Shown piece after piece: positions 7,269 to 14,690 of a DNA stretch of 17,001 nt (position 1 is its first letter; each line of letters opens with the position of its first letter). The notes below the pieces were generated by a model. That model did not search any database. It was not told where the DNA came from and saw only the letters and a program-made list of their open reading frames with translations. The position numbers and the translations under genes were made by a program. This stretch comes from an uncultured Treponema sp. (GTDB lineage: Bacteria; Spirochaetota; Spirochaetia; Treponematales; Treponemataceae): NCBI GenBank assembly GCA_937923945.1, contig CALDWC010000123.1:1-17001 (forward strand), read 5' to 3'.

Positions 7269-7757
7269 TTAAAGAATAAGCGCGTGCGCAAAAAACAAAT
7301 GCAGTATTCCGATGGCGAAAGAAAGGTAACCGATTATCACGCTCAAACCGTTTAATTGCGCGGTAAATCCCGGAAGCGTATCCGATTTTCCCACTGCTGA
7401 AAAATACCGAAATGAAAACAAAAAAAATAAAACAACGCACATAAAAATCGGCAATAAATCTCCGATCAGATACATCGTGCCGTCGGCGCTGTTCGCTTTT
7501 ACCGGTAAAAAAACTTTACCGATTGCGAGGAGAATTGCAACGACGGCACAGAGCAGATAAAACGTTTTGTTATAAAATAACGATTCGGTACCGGTATAAT
7601 TTCCTTTTAGCGTTCCTTTTTCAACGACGGAAAACAAAAAACCTGAAAACACACAAAAAAATACGGTAAAAAAATAAATCGGCAACATGCTAGTAGTATA
7701 ATTGAAATGATAAATTTTTTCAATAAATGATAACCTCAAAAAAAAGTTTTTAGCCAT
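7269..7757 (-). CDS. Four-helix membrane protein of unknown function
   Basis: This encodes 162 residues with about four predicted membrane helices (near 25-45, 66-86, 97-118 and 138-158) and short polar loops. I recognise no family. The start at 7757 overlaps the end of the TraX-family gene by 22 bases in another frame; a later ATG at 7688 (residue 24) would still keep all four helices, and neither has a clear ribosome binding site, so the start is uncertain. The overlap with TraX suggests translational coupling and perhaps a physical partnership in the inner membrane. Confidence 0.7.
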   Translation of the reverse strand: MAKNFFLRLSFIEKIYHFNYTTSMLPIYFFTVFFCVFSGFLFSVVEKGTLKGNYTGTESLFYNKTFYLLCAVVAILLAIGKVFLPVKANSADGTMYLIGDLLPIFMCVVLFFLFSFRYFSAVGKSDTLPGFTAQLNGLSVIIGYLSFAIGILHLFFAHALIL

Positions 7758-8611
7758 CCGAGTACTATTAAATGTGCCGGATAAAAAATATAAAAGAAAT
7801 ATTTTTTTACGGCTTGGCGCTTGGGCGTATCCGCATTTTTTAGCTTTGTCTTTTTGCCGTTATAGAGGGCGATAAATGGAATCACCAAAAAGAGTCCCAG
7901 CATAAAAAGCTGAAAGTAATAATATTTTTCAAAATATGCGATAGTTTCATTCCATGCGTGCAAAACGTTCACGCGGTTTACTGTGATACTATTTTTTACT
8001 ATCGCAGTATATCGATTAAAAAAAATCCAAAACGGAATTGAAAGTATGTACGTAAAAATTTTGAGAAAAATATGTTCCCGAAAAAGATAAAAAATGAGGG
8101 CAAGCAAGAGCGGATAAAAAGTCCAATCACAAAAAAATGAAAGAAAAAAAATCACAATGCTCAATAATATTTTCACGCCGATAAAGAGTTGCGTTTTAAA
8201 AAGAACGGTTAAAAGCAGCAGGGCAAAAAAAAGCGCGGCAATAATACCGGTTTGAAAATATATAGGATGCTTCGGTGTAAAGAAAAAACTTCCGTAATTA
8301 AAATATACAAAAGCAAAATGCGAAATAACTGCAAACACAAAAAGCCGCGTGAGATATCGATGCAAGTTCCTCGTATGCGTAAAACCTTCCACCAGACAAA
8401 AAACCATGAGCGGCATTGTTAGCCGCCCGATCCCGCGCAATACCGCATACAGAATAAATGAAACACTTTGCGGCGAACTCGATAACGCCGCGGTGCGTAA
8501 AAACGCAACGGTGATGTGATCAATGACCATTGCGATAATTGCAATGTATTTTAGATCAAGTATTGAAAATTGTTTCATACACGTATGCTGATGATTTTTA
8601 GAAGCTACCAT
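7736..8611 (-). CDS. TraX-family integral membrane protein
   Basis: This encodes 291 residues with seven to nine membrane helices. TraX hallmarks are visible: LDLKYIAIIAMVIDHI (19-33, with D31-H32 at the end of helix 1), GRLTMPLMVFCLVEGFTHT (62-80), TRLFVFAVISHFAF (88-101) and near the C terminus the YFFYIFYPAH signature (271-280). On the F plasmid TraX N-acetylates pilin, but chromosomal homologues are widespread and the substrate is unknown; no conjugation genes are nearby, so an envelope acyl-transfer role is only inferred. ATG 8611 overlaps the amidase gene by 14 bases. ATG 8578 (residue 12) would begin MKQFSILDLK and is an equally reasonable start. Confidence 0.85.
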   Translation of the reverse strand: MVASKNHQHTCMKQFSILDLKYIAIIAMVIDHITVAFLRTAALSSSPQSVSFILYAVLRGIGRLTMPLMVFCLVEGFTHTRNLHRYLTRLFVFAVISHFAFVYFNYGSFFFTPKHPIYFQTGIIAALFFALLLLTVLFKTQLFIGVKILLSIVIFFLSFFCDWTFYPLLLALIFYLFREHIFLKIFTYILSIPFWIFFNRYTAIVKNSITVNRVNVLHAWNETIAYFEKYYYFQLFMLGLFLVIPFIALYNGKKTKLKNADTPKRQAVKKYFFYIFYPAHLIVLGWLKTFF

Positions 8612-9761
8612 AATTATTCGGCGTCAAGTACACCGCCTTCGTTGTATCAAAATGCGGCAAAGCAAAAAGCGAACGGTCGTTGGTGTGTCCGTTGTACAAC
8701 GCCGTAATACTGTCATTTGCGGTAACGAGCATTACATGCGATTCATCGTTCAAACAGATAAAACCGCCCGCACTTACCGCCGCATAACCCACGGAAAGGA
8801 ATTTTTCTTTCCGCTGCATATACGTCATAACACCTCCGTTTTTGGTGCGAAGGCTTCCCGTGCGAATCCAATATAAAGAATCGGCTCGCCATGTTTCCGT
8901 TTGCGGTATGCCGCCTGCGTATAAACATTGCGAAACAAAATTGGCGCAATCATTTTCATGTGCGGTGTAATCGCTGTTCCAAGCACTCAGATCGGCTTCT
9001 TTATTTTTCGGATTCGAGGAAAACTTCAACGCATACGAAACCGCTTTTTCATTATCAAAGGGAATACGGCTTTCTTTGTATTTTGCTGCAGTCAGCAAAA
9101 AATTTTTCCCTTCAGTTTGCAGTTGTTCGATTCCCGGAAGCACCAAATAATCAATACTCTGTACTTCCATGTACGTGGAAAGAGAAACGGATTCCGGAAT
9201 AAAGTCTCCCGTCTTATCCGTTTCAACCGCTAAAATCGTATATTCCGTTTGTAGCTTTCCGATGTAAGCTGCAAGCTCGGCAACTTTTTTATCAAACACC
9301 GTTTTCGCGTACGATGCATTGTCCAACCGGAGCAGTGCCGCCTCCATTCCTTTCACAAACGGCAGTTCATATACGGAATCATATACTAATTTTTTTTGCA
9401 GTTCGACAAAAAAGTATTTTTGATTCTTTTTGGGCTGCACATTTTCCGCCGAGTAATCAAAAGCTTTTACCTTTATATCCGTGTAATGTGTGCTGTAGAT
9501 TGATAAAAAAAGTTCTTCAAAAAATGCGGACGCTTTTTTATTTTCTCTTTTGTACGGATTTAATTTTTCATTTCGTTTTTTTAAAACCGGAACAGCTTGA
9601 TTTGCATTGTTTTTTTTATTGGAAACTTTTTCAGCAACCGGTTCAGCTTGATTTTGATTTTTAAACTCACGATAGCGAAAAAACAACAACAAAGCGGCAA
9701 TTGCATACAAGGCGACTAAGATCGCAATGAAATATTTTTTATAAGCTTTGGATGTCTCCAT
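8598..9761 (-). CDS. Membrane-anchored protein with C-terminal putative amidase (Amidase_6) domain
   Basis: This encodes 387 residues. An uncleaved N-terminal helix (about 11-29) should hold it in the inner membrane with the rest in the periplasm. A Lys/Asn/Gln-rich linker (30-75) leads to a middle region of mixed helices (75-230). The C-terminal domain (about 235-385) matches the Amidase_6 pattern: NEKAVSYALKF, then DCANFVSQCLYAGG (271-284) with likely nucleophile C272, ESHVML with H342, and GHTND (358-362). The usual GD before the histidine block is replaced by GGF (332-334). This is an NlpC/P60-like cysteine hydrolase fold, so peptide or amide cleavage in the envelope is likely; the substrate is unknown. 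The start is three bases after the adenosyltransferase stop. Confidence 0.85.
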   Translation of the reverse strand: METSKAYKKYFIAILVALYAIAALLLFFRYREFKNQNQAEPVAEKVSNKKNNANQAVPVLKKRNEKLNPYKRENKKASAFFEELFLSIYSTHYTDIKVKAFDYSAENVQPKKNQKYFFVELQKKLVYDSVYELPFVKGMEAALLRLDNASYAKTVFDKKVAELAAYIGKLQTEYTILAVETDKTGDFIPESVSLSTYMEVQSIDYLVLPGIEQLQTEGKNFLLTAAKYKESRIPFDNEKAVSYALKFSSNPKNKEADLSAWNSDYTAHENDCANFVSQCLYAGGIPQTETWRADSLYWIRTGSLRTKNGGVMTYMQRKEKFLSVGYAAVSAGGFICLNDESHVMLVTANDSITALYNGHTNDRSLFALPHFDTTKAVYLTPNNYGSF

Positions 9762-9764
9762 TGG

Positions 9765-10280
9765 TTACATTTCAATTCCTTTTCGCGCAGGAACTCCCTG
9801 ATTGTAGTAGTGCTTAATCATTTTCATTTCCGTAACCAAATCGGCTGCATCCATAATTTCTTTTTTTGCATAGCGACCGGTGAGAACGAGTTCAACTGTT
9901 TCGGGCTTATTTTTGATAATTTCTAAAATCCGCTCGGTACTCAATAATCCGTACATTAGTGCAACGTTTATTTCTTCCATGATGACGACATCATATTCCG
10001 CCGAGTTGATAATCGCTTCAATTTTTTTCAAACCGGCTTCCGCTTTGTCGATGTCGCGCTGGGTCGGCTCGTTATGAACAAACTGATTCGTTCCATATTG
10101 TTCAATCAGTAAATTAGGCAAATACTCGGGCGCTTTCAACTCACTGTAAGTCATGCCTTTTAGAAATTGTCCGATATACACTTTATATCCTGCGCACACG
10201 GCGCGTAACGCCAACCCGAATGCGGCGGTTGTTTTTCCTTTTCCGTCACCGGTATATACTTGCACATATCCTCGTTTCAT
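9765..10280 (-). CDS. cobO: Cob(I)yrinic acid a,c-diamide (corrinoid) adenosyltransferase, CobA/CobO/BtuR type
   Basis: This encodes 171 residues, normal for the family. The P-loop GDGKGKTTAAFGLALRA (11-27) near the N terminus is the diagnostic feature; VVIMEEINVALMYGLL (98-113) and VLTGRYAKKEIMDAADLVTEM (131-151) also match. It transfers the adenosyl group of ATP to reduced corrinoid to make coenzyme B12. No cobalamin synthesis genes are nearby, so salvage of imported corrinoid is more likely than de novo synthesis. It is the first gene of a seven-gene minus-strand cluster and has a near-consensus promoter just upstream. I see no cobalamin riboswitch: the leader from the promoter is only about 25 bases. 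The ribosome binding site is GAGGAA just before the start. Confidence 0.92.
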   Translation of the reverse strand: MKRGYVQVYTGDGKGKTTAAFGLALRAVCAGYKVYIGQFLKGMTYSELKAPEYLPNLLIEQYGTNQFVHNEPTQRDIDKAEAGLKKIEAIINSAEYDVVIMEEINVALMYGLLSTERILEIIKNKPETVELVLTGRYAKKEIMDAADLVTEMKMIKHYYNQGVPARKGIEM

Positions 10281-10309
10281 ACTATTCCTCGTTTTATAAT
10301 ATTGCGTTA

Positions 10310-10338
10310 ATTATAAACCGGCATTAGTTTTTTTTCAA
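10310..10338 (-). promoter_or_regulatory. Sigma-70 type promoter for the cobO-to-rpiA gene cluster
   Basis: On the minus strand TTGAAA (10338-10333) and TATAAT (10315-10310) are separated by exactly 17 bases. Transcription would start near 10303, about 23 bases before the cobO ATG at 10280. The -10 is perfect and the -35 matches five of six positions expected for TTGACA. Confidence 0.65.
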
Positions 10339-10620
10339 TAGATTTCGATTGTTATTGTACGTTTTTACTGGTTGGACTTTGGATGAAGCTTTATTTGTAA
10401 AAATTAATTCCGTTGCAGCCTAGACAAAAATAAAAAATATTTATATACTATATGGCAGTCTTTCATATACAACGATTGCCGAAAGATCGGTTTATATCCG
10501 GTTCAAGCGTATTTTGACAATCTTTTCGTATATTTGAAAGATGGCAATGGGTTTATCCATTATTACTAAAAAAGTTGCAAAAATATAACGTTAAAATCAA
10601 TTTACGCATTGGGAAAGGAT
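10339..10620. other. Intergenic leader upstream of the chemoreceptor gene, with imperfect inverted repeats
   Basis: No gene is seen. TCTTTCA (10459-10465) pairs with TGAAAGA (10535-10541) across about 70 bases, and the enclosed part contains CGG-N7-CCG (10488-10500) and a second GAAAGAT (10481-10487). A perfect TTGACA lies at 10514-10519, but the hexamer 17 bases further on is AAAGAT, a poor -10. AATGG/CCATT forms another small hairpin (10546-10560). The region may hold a structured leader or an old repeat; I cannot name it. Confidence 0.35.
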
Positions 10621-12756
10621 ATGAAAAAGATTTTATTTCGTCACAAAATGGTGGCTTTTTATTTTGGCTTGGTTCTTTTTTTGTTTTTAGTAACAGCGCT
10701 GGTTATTGCAGGTATTGTTTCAAAGAAGTCGCGAGAAACTACTTTTGAAAACTGCACAATAACCGCAAAAACGGCACAAAATGGACTTAATATTTTTGTT
10801 GATAGTGTCGAAAGTTCATTAAATTTTATTGTAAATGATGAGTCGGTAAAAACGGCAACGCCCGATTTTATTGATTTTAGAAATGTGACGAAACTTCGAG
10901 ATTTTGATACCTTTGACTTATCGGAAAAAGCAATGATCGCCCGCAACTTATTTTTACAAGTGAAAAAAGCATATCCAGCCTATAGTGAAATCTACGCCGG
11001 CTCTACGAAAGGAACTTTTCTTTCCGGCGGAGAAAAAGGTAATGTAACCTACAATCCAACTCAACGCGATTGGTATAAGAAAGCGGAAAAAGCCGGTGGA
11101 AACGTTATTGTTACGGACGCGTACGTTACTGCGTATGACAGTAGTGAACTGATGATTACTATGGCACAGCTTTATTGTGATCGAAATAATCAACCGCTTG
11201 GTGTAGTCGGTATCGATATAACATTAGACGTACTAACTAAAATGCTCGCTGAAATCACGGTCGGTAAAAACGGATACGTCGTTTTGCTACAAAACAGCGG
11301 CACTATTTTAGCCGATCCCGTCAATAGCGGATTTAATTTCCAAAATGTAAATGATACGCTCCACTGTACTTTGGATGAATTGATTTCGCTATCCGACGCA
11401 CAAAAAACGGTCTCACTGCCGAATGGACAAAAAGTATTTCTCCTCGTAACGGAGATACCCCGACTCAATGCAAAACTGATGACCTGCATTCCCCAAAATG
11501 AAGTATACGAAGTATTTTATAACATATTTGCTGCACTGTGTGTTGTCGTTTTTATCTGTTTGATTTTTGCATATATTTTAAGTGTTATTTTTGCAAAGTC
11601 AATTACGACGCCCATAGCAAATCTGGTTACCGGTTTAAAAGAAATGGCATCGGGCAATTTAACGGTAACTTTGCCGGTTAAGGGGAGCGATGAACTTGCG
11701 GAACTTTCAAGTTATTTCAATCGAGCGATTGCACAAAATCATACTTCAATGAATGAAATATCGAATTCTACCGTGCAGATGCGTCGTCACAGCGAAGAAC
11801 TCTCGACTAGTATGACGCAAACCTCTCAGGCGATTGGACAAATTTCCAAACACACCGACTCGGTGCGCCAACATGTGATAAACCAAAGTGCAAGCGTAGC
11901 GGAAACTGCCGGAGCGATGGAAGAAATTAATCGCGCAATTGCAATGCTCCACCGAAGTATTGACACGCAAGCTGCAAATATTACACAAAGCTCGTCTTCC
12001 ATTGAGCAAATGCTCACGAATATCAATTCGGTCACGCACATTGTTCGGAGCAATACGCAAAAAATCGATATGCTCAAACTCAAATCCGATGCGGCAAAAA
12101 ACGATACAAATAATACCTCACAAATTATCAACGAACTCGCACGGGATTCCGAGTGGCTTTTGGAGACGGTGCAAGTTATACAGGGAATTGCAAGTCAAAC
12201 GAACTTGCTTGCGATGAATGCGGCTATCGAAGCGGCTCATGCGGGTGATACCGGAAAAGGTTTCAGCGTAGTTGCCGATGAAATTCGAAAACTTGCCGAA
12301 GAGTCGAGTACGCAAGGCGATCAAATCAGCGAAATACTTAACGGTCTAAAGGAAAAAATTGATCATCTTGCCGGTGCAACCGAAAATTCATCAGCAGTCT
12401 TTAATGAAGCTTTTGCACTCGCTGATGAAGTAAAATCGCGCGAATATGAAATTATGCAGGCGATGGAAGAACAGTCGATCGGTTCCAAGCAAATCCTGAA
12501 AGCGCTAGCCGATATTAATGCGATAACGTCGGAAATTAAAACCGGTGCGGATGAAATGCACACCGGAAGCGATCAGATTTTAATGGAAATGCAACAACTT
12601 ACCGAAATAACGGAATCAACGAAGCAAAGTATGTTGGAAATGGCGGACGGTGCAAGTGAAATTCAAAAAGCCGTTCATCAAGTCAACAGCATGACTGAAG
12701 AAAATCGTCTCGCAATCCGTAGAGTAAGTGAAGCATTCAGTCTGTATAAACTGTAG
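10621..12756 (+). CDS. Methyl-accepting chemotaxis protein (dCache-HAMP-signalling domain)
   Basis: This encodes 711 residues with the classical receptor layout: membrane helix 1 (about 11-33), periplasmic dCache sensor (about 40-290), helix 2 (about 298-325), HAMP (326-380), and a long cytoplasmic coiled coil with the conserved hairpin tip IASQTNLLAMNAAIEAAHAG (523-542) that contacts CheA and CheW. Glu/Gln-rich coils on both sides should hold the methylation sites; no C-terminal CheR-binding pentapeptide is seen. In the sensor, Y144, R149, W151, Y168 and D199 fit the known amino-acid-binding dCache pattern, but the Asp two residues after the second Tyr is Thr (T170). ATG 10621 follows GGGAAAGGAT; an in-frame TTG at 10609 has no ribosome binding site. 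No other chemotaxis gene is adjacent. Confidence 0.95.
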   Translation: MKKILFRHKMVAFYFGLVLFLFLVTALVIAGIVSKKSRETTFENCTITAKTAQNGLNIFVDSVESSLNFIVNDESVKTATPDFIDFRNVTKLRDFDTFDLSEKAMIARNLFLQVKKAYPAYSEIYAGSTKGTFLSGGEKGNVTYNPTQRDWYKKAEKAGGNVIVTDAYVTAYDSSELMITMAQLYCDRNNQPLGVVGIDITLDVLTKMLAEITVGKNGYVVLLQNSGTILADPVNSGFNFQNVNDTLHCTLDELISLSDAQKTVSLPNGQKVFLLVTEIPRLNAKLMTCIPQNEVYEVFYNIFAALCVVVFICLIFAYILSVIFAKSITTPIANLVTGLKEMASGNLTVTLPVKGSDELAELSSYFNRAIAQNHTSMNEISNSTVQMRRHSEELSTSMTQTSQAIGQISKHTDSVRQHVINQSASVAETAGAMEEINRAIAMLHRSIDTQAANITQSSSSIEQMLTNINSVTHIVRSNTQKIDMLKLKSDAAKNDTNNTSQIINELARDSEWLLETVQVIQGIASQTNLLAMNAAIEAAHAGDTGKGFSVVADEIRKLAEESSTQGDQISEILNGLKEKIDHLAGATENSSAVFNEAFALADEVKSREYEIMQAMEEQSIGSKQILKALADINAITSEIKTGADEMHTGSDQILMEMQQLTEITESTKQSMLEMADGASEIQKAVHQVNSMTEENRLAIRRVSEAFSLYKL

Positions 12757-12797
12757 AAAGGGTAAGACTCTCCGAAACCGTAAAATATCGCCCTATG

Positions 12798-12932
12798 AGG
12801 AGGCACTGATTCATTTAATCGAGAAGTAAGGTCGTCTTTCAAAAACGCGGGTTAAAAACTTTGCTTCTGCAAAAAACTTTGCGAAGCAAAGTTGTCGGTA
12901 AACGACCGTCAAGCCTTTAATCAGTGCCTCCT
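12798..12932 (+). mobile_element. Dispersed MITE-like element, copy C, with intact ends and target duplication
   Basis: This 135-bp element has perfect 14-bp terminal inverted repeats, AGGAGGCACTGATT (12798-12811) and AATCAGTGCCTCCT (12919-12932), and a TATG direct repeat on each side (12794-12797 and 12933-12936). It lacks the right arm of the left palindrome found in the other copies (a loss of about 20 bases) but keeps a strong hairpin, 12857-12873 with 12878-12893. It sits between the convergent chemoreceptor and rnhA genes, where this hairpin could end transcription. Its last base is the final base of the rnhA stop codon. Confidence 0.8.
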
Positions 12933-13372
12933 TATGCCTTTTTACAAGCTTCAACAGCGAGCGTATCACAGAGATTATTAAATGCGTTATCGGCGTGTCC
13001 TTTGACCCACTTCCATTCAATGCTGAAACCGCTTTGGAGGGCATCCAATTTTTGCCAAAGGTCTTGATTTTTCACCGGCTGTTTACTCGCGGTTTTCCAG
13101 CCGTTTTTTTTCCAGTTTTTAATCCACACGGTAATTCCCTGCTGGACGTAACTCGAATCGGTGTAAATTTTCAAAGCGTCCCCGCGCTGCGGTATTTGTG
13201 AAAAATGTTCTAACCCGGAAATAACCGCTAAAAGTTCCATGCGGTTATTAGTAGTCGCTTTATCATAACCGGAATTTTGCTTCAGCACTTCACCGTCCGA
13301 AACCAAAACCCACGCCCATCCACCGCGTCCGGGATTTCCCGAACAGGCGCCATCCGTGTACATTTCCAACAT
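12932..13372 (-). CDS. rnhA: Ribonuclease HI
   Basis: This encodes 146 residues, the normal size of a single-domain RNase HI, which cuts the RNA strand of RNA:DNA hybrids. All catalytic residues are present: D7 in YTDGACSGNPG, E46 in NNRMELLAV, D72 in IYTDSSYV, H126 in VKGHADN and D136 in NNLCDTLA. The Trp/Lys-rich segment around 83-98 is the basic protrusion that binds hybrid. ATG 13372 is chosen because GAGG (13381-13378) lies five bases upstream; the in-frame TTG at 13390 lies before the likely transcript start. The stop codon TAA is made from two bases of flanking TATG plus the last base of the inserted repeat element. Confidence 0.96.
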   Translation of the reverse strand: MLEMYTDGACSGNPGRGGWAWVLVSDGEVLKQNSGYDKATTNNRMELLAVISGLEHFSQIPQRGDALKIYTDSSYVQQGITVWIKNWKKNGWKTASKQPVKNQDLWQKLDALQSGFSIEWKWVKGHADNAFNNLCDTLAVEACKKA

Positions 13373-13390
13373 ATTCACCTCGCACGGCAA

Positions 13391-13419
13391 AGTATACCCA
13401 AAAGTCAGCCTATATACAA
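13391..13419 (-). promoter_or_regulatory. Sigma-70 type promoter for rnhA
   Basis: On the minus strand TTGTAT (13419-13414) and TATACT (13396-13391) are 17 bases apart. Transcription would begin near 13384, giving a leader of only about a dozen bases that just includes the GAGG ribosome binding site. It lies within the 75-base gap between the TIM-barrel gene and rnhA. Confidence 0.5.
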
Positions 13420-13447
13420 GATAGATTTTCCGCCAATCATCTCGCGC

Positions 13448-14131
13448 CTATTTTTCGGCAAGATGCCGGTACTTTTCCATCTTGATGTGAAACAGTTCCC
13501 CATTAGTTGGGGGCGTGTAGGTGATTGCATTCGCACCGGCGTCAATCGTTTTTTGAATCGATTCATCGGTCGGACCGCCGGTTGCAATAATCGGCAAGTC
13601 GGGAAATTTTTTGCGGATATGTTTTACAATATTGGAGGTTTTGCTGCCACCGCTCACATTGAGCATTGTCGCACCGGTGTCAAGAAGCGGCTGAATATCC
13701 GTATGTTCTGCAACAACGGTAAATACAATCGGACAGTCGACAGTCGCTCTCAGTGCTTTGAGCGTTTCCAGCGTAGTCGGTGCATTCACGACCACGGCAA
13801 TGCAGCCGTGGCTTTCGGCAAAAAGACCCATCTGGGCGGAACGATTGCCGCTCGTTGTACCGCCACCGACGCCGGCAAAAACCGGCACCTGCGAAACACT
13901 GGTAATAGCCGAAAAAATCGAAGGATGCGGCGTAAACGGATATACCGCAAAAATCGCGTCGGCATTATTGTTCATAATAATGGCAATATCCGTCGTAAAA
14001 ATGAGAGACTTAATCCGCTTTCCGTAAAACCGAATACCCGACGCATTATAAATAACTTTCGGCAAAATAATCGTATCCGATTTAAGCTGAGTCCAAATTT
14101 CAGGCACAAATTTTCTCTCATGTTTTTTCAT
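13448..14131 (-). CDS. Conserved TIM-barrel protein of unknown function (often labelled hydrolase)
   Basis: This encodes 227 residues, predicted to be a soluble beta/alpha barrel. Conserved glycine-rich loops resemble phosphate- or nucleotide-sugar-binding barrels: GVGGGTTSGNRS (87-98), NVSGGSKT (158-165), IIATGGPTDESI (181-192) and GANAITYTPPTNGE (199-212). The N-terminal start KKHERKFVPEIWTQ matches a family I remember from Firmicutes and spirochaetes under the name hydrolase, without proven activity. ATG 14131 is preferred over the in-frame TTG at 14155 because AAGGGA lies seven bases upstream. The preceding HExxH gene ends 24 bases before it, so the two are probably co-transcribed. Confidence 0.8.
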   Translation of the reverse strand: MKKHERKFVPEIWTQLKSDTIILPKVIYNASGIRFYGKRIKSLIFTTDIAIIMNNNADAIFAVYPFTPHPSIFSAITSVSQVPVFAGVGGGTTSGNRSAQMGLFAESHGCIAVVVNAPTTLETLKALRATVDCPIVFTVVAEHTDIQPLLDTGATMLNVSGGSKTSNIVKHIRKKFPDLPIIATGGPTDESIQKTIDAGANAITYTPPTNGELFHIKMEKYRHLAEK

Positions 14132-14155
14132 AAAATATCCCTTATCCTGATTCAA

Positions 14156-14611
14156 CTACAGGGATTTCAATCCGTCATACAGTTCATTGAAGCCTTTTTT
14201 CTGCTTGCACCTTCCGTACGACAATTCCTTATTTTCGCCGAAAGCGGCAAGCCAGCATTTGGTAAATTCTTCAACCGTTTGTTCGAGCATCAACATAAAC
14301 TGCTCGTAAATCACCTTGTATTCATTTGTATCTTTGTCATAGGTGTTATCAATCAACGACTCCGTTAATTGGTCAAGCGGATACAATTTCAAATGCATGA
14401 GTTCGTGAACAATCACTTCTTCAATGTTTTCGTTGTACGGGTTGTTTTTATTGAGTATCAATACCGCTTTTTTATCATCGGGATCAATTTTAAAATCGCC
14501 CGTTTTTTTAAATGCTGAATCATCTCGTTCTTCCAATAAAATATCCCAGTTGTTTTTTAATCGTAAAATTTCAAGCCACTTATCAAAAGTTTTTCGGTAC
14601 GATTCGTTCAT
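14156..14611 (-). CDS. Putative zinc metalloprotein with HExxH motif
   Basis: This encodes 151 residues with no signal peptide or membrane helix. The segment EEVIVHELMHLKLYPLD (64-80) carries a clear HELMH zinc-peptidase motif (69-73) at the end of a predicted helix. Glutamates in the later helix (E103, E110, E114, E115) could give the third zinc ligand as in small gluzincins; which one is not decidable by eye. The N-terminal third is a helix followed by a strand-rich part (WDILLEE, AVLILN), as in minimal metalloprotease folds. I cannot name a family. ATG 14611 has AAGGA seven bases upstream; a GTG at 14617 is less likely. It leads a two-gene unit with the TIM-barrel protein and has its own promoter. 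Confidence 0.75.
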   Translation of the reverse strand: MNESYRKTFDKWLEILRLKNNWDILLEERDDSAFKKTGDFKIDPDDKKAVLILNKNNPYNENIEEVIVHELMHLKLYPLDQLTESLIDNTYDKDTNEYKVIYEQFMLMLEQTVEEFTKCWLAAFGENKELSYGRCKQKKGFNELYDGLKSL

Positions 14612-14642
14612 TTCCACTTCCTTCGTAAACGAGATTTATTGT

Positions 14643-14671
14643 ATTCTACTGCAATTTAAATTTTTTTTCAA
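14643..14671 (-). promoter_or_regulatory. Sigma-70 type promoter for the HExxH/TIM-barrel gene pair
   Basis: On the minus strand TTGAAA (14671-14666) and TAGAAT (14648-14643) are separated by 17 bases, nearly the same layout as the cobO promoter including the A run after the -35. The start point would be near 14636, about 25 bases before ATG 14611. It separates this unit from comF upstream. Confidence 0.55.
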
Positions 14672-14690
14672 GAAAACATTTCCGTTCATT

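Noticed and set aside
13277..14368. A 363-codon open frame on the plus strand
   Set aside because: It runs antisense through rnhA, the TIM-barrel gene and part of the HExxH gene, all with clear motifs, and its translation is low-complexity and rich in Arg, His and Asn without any recognisable domain.
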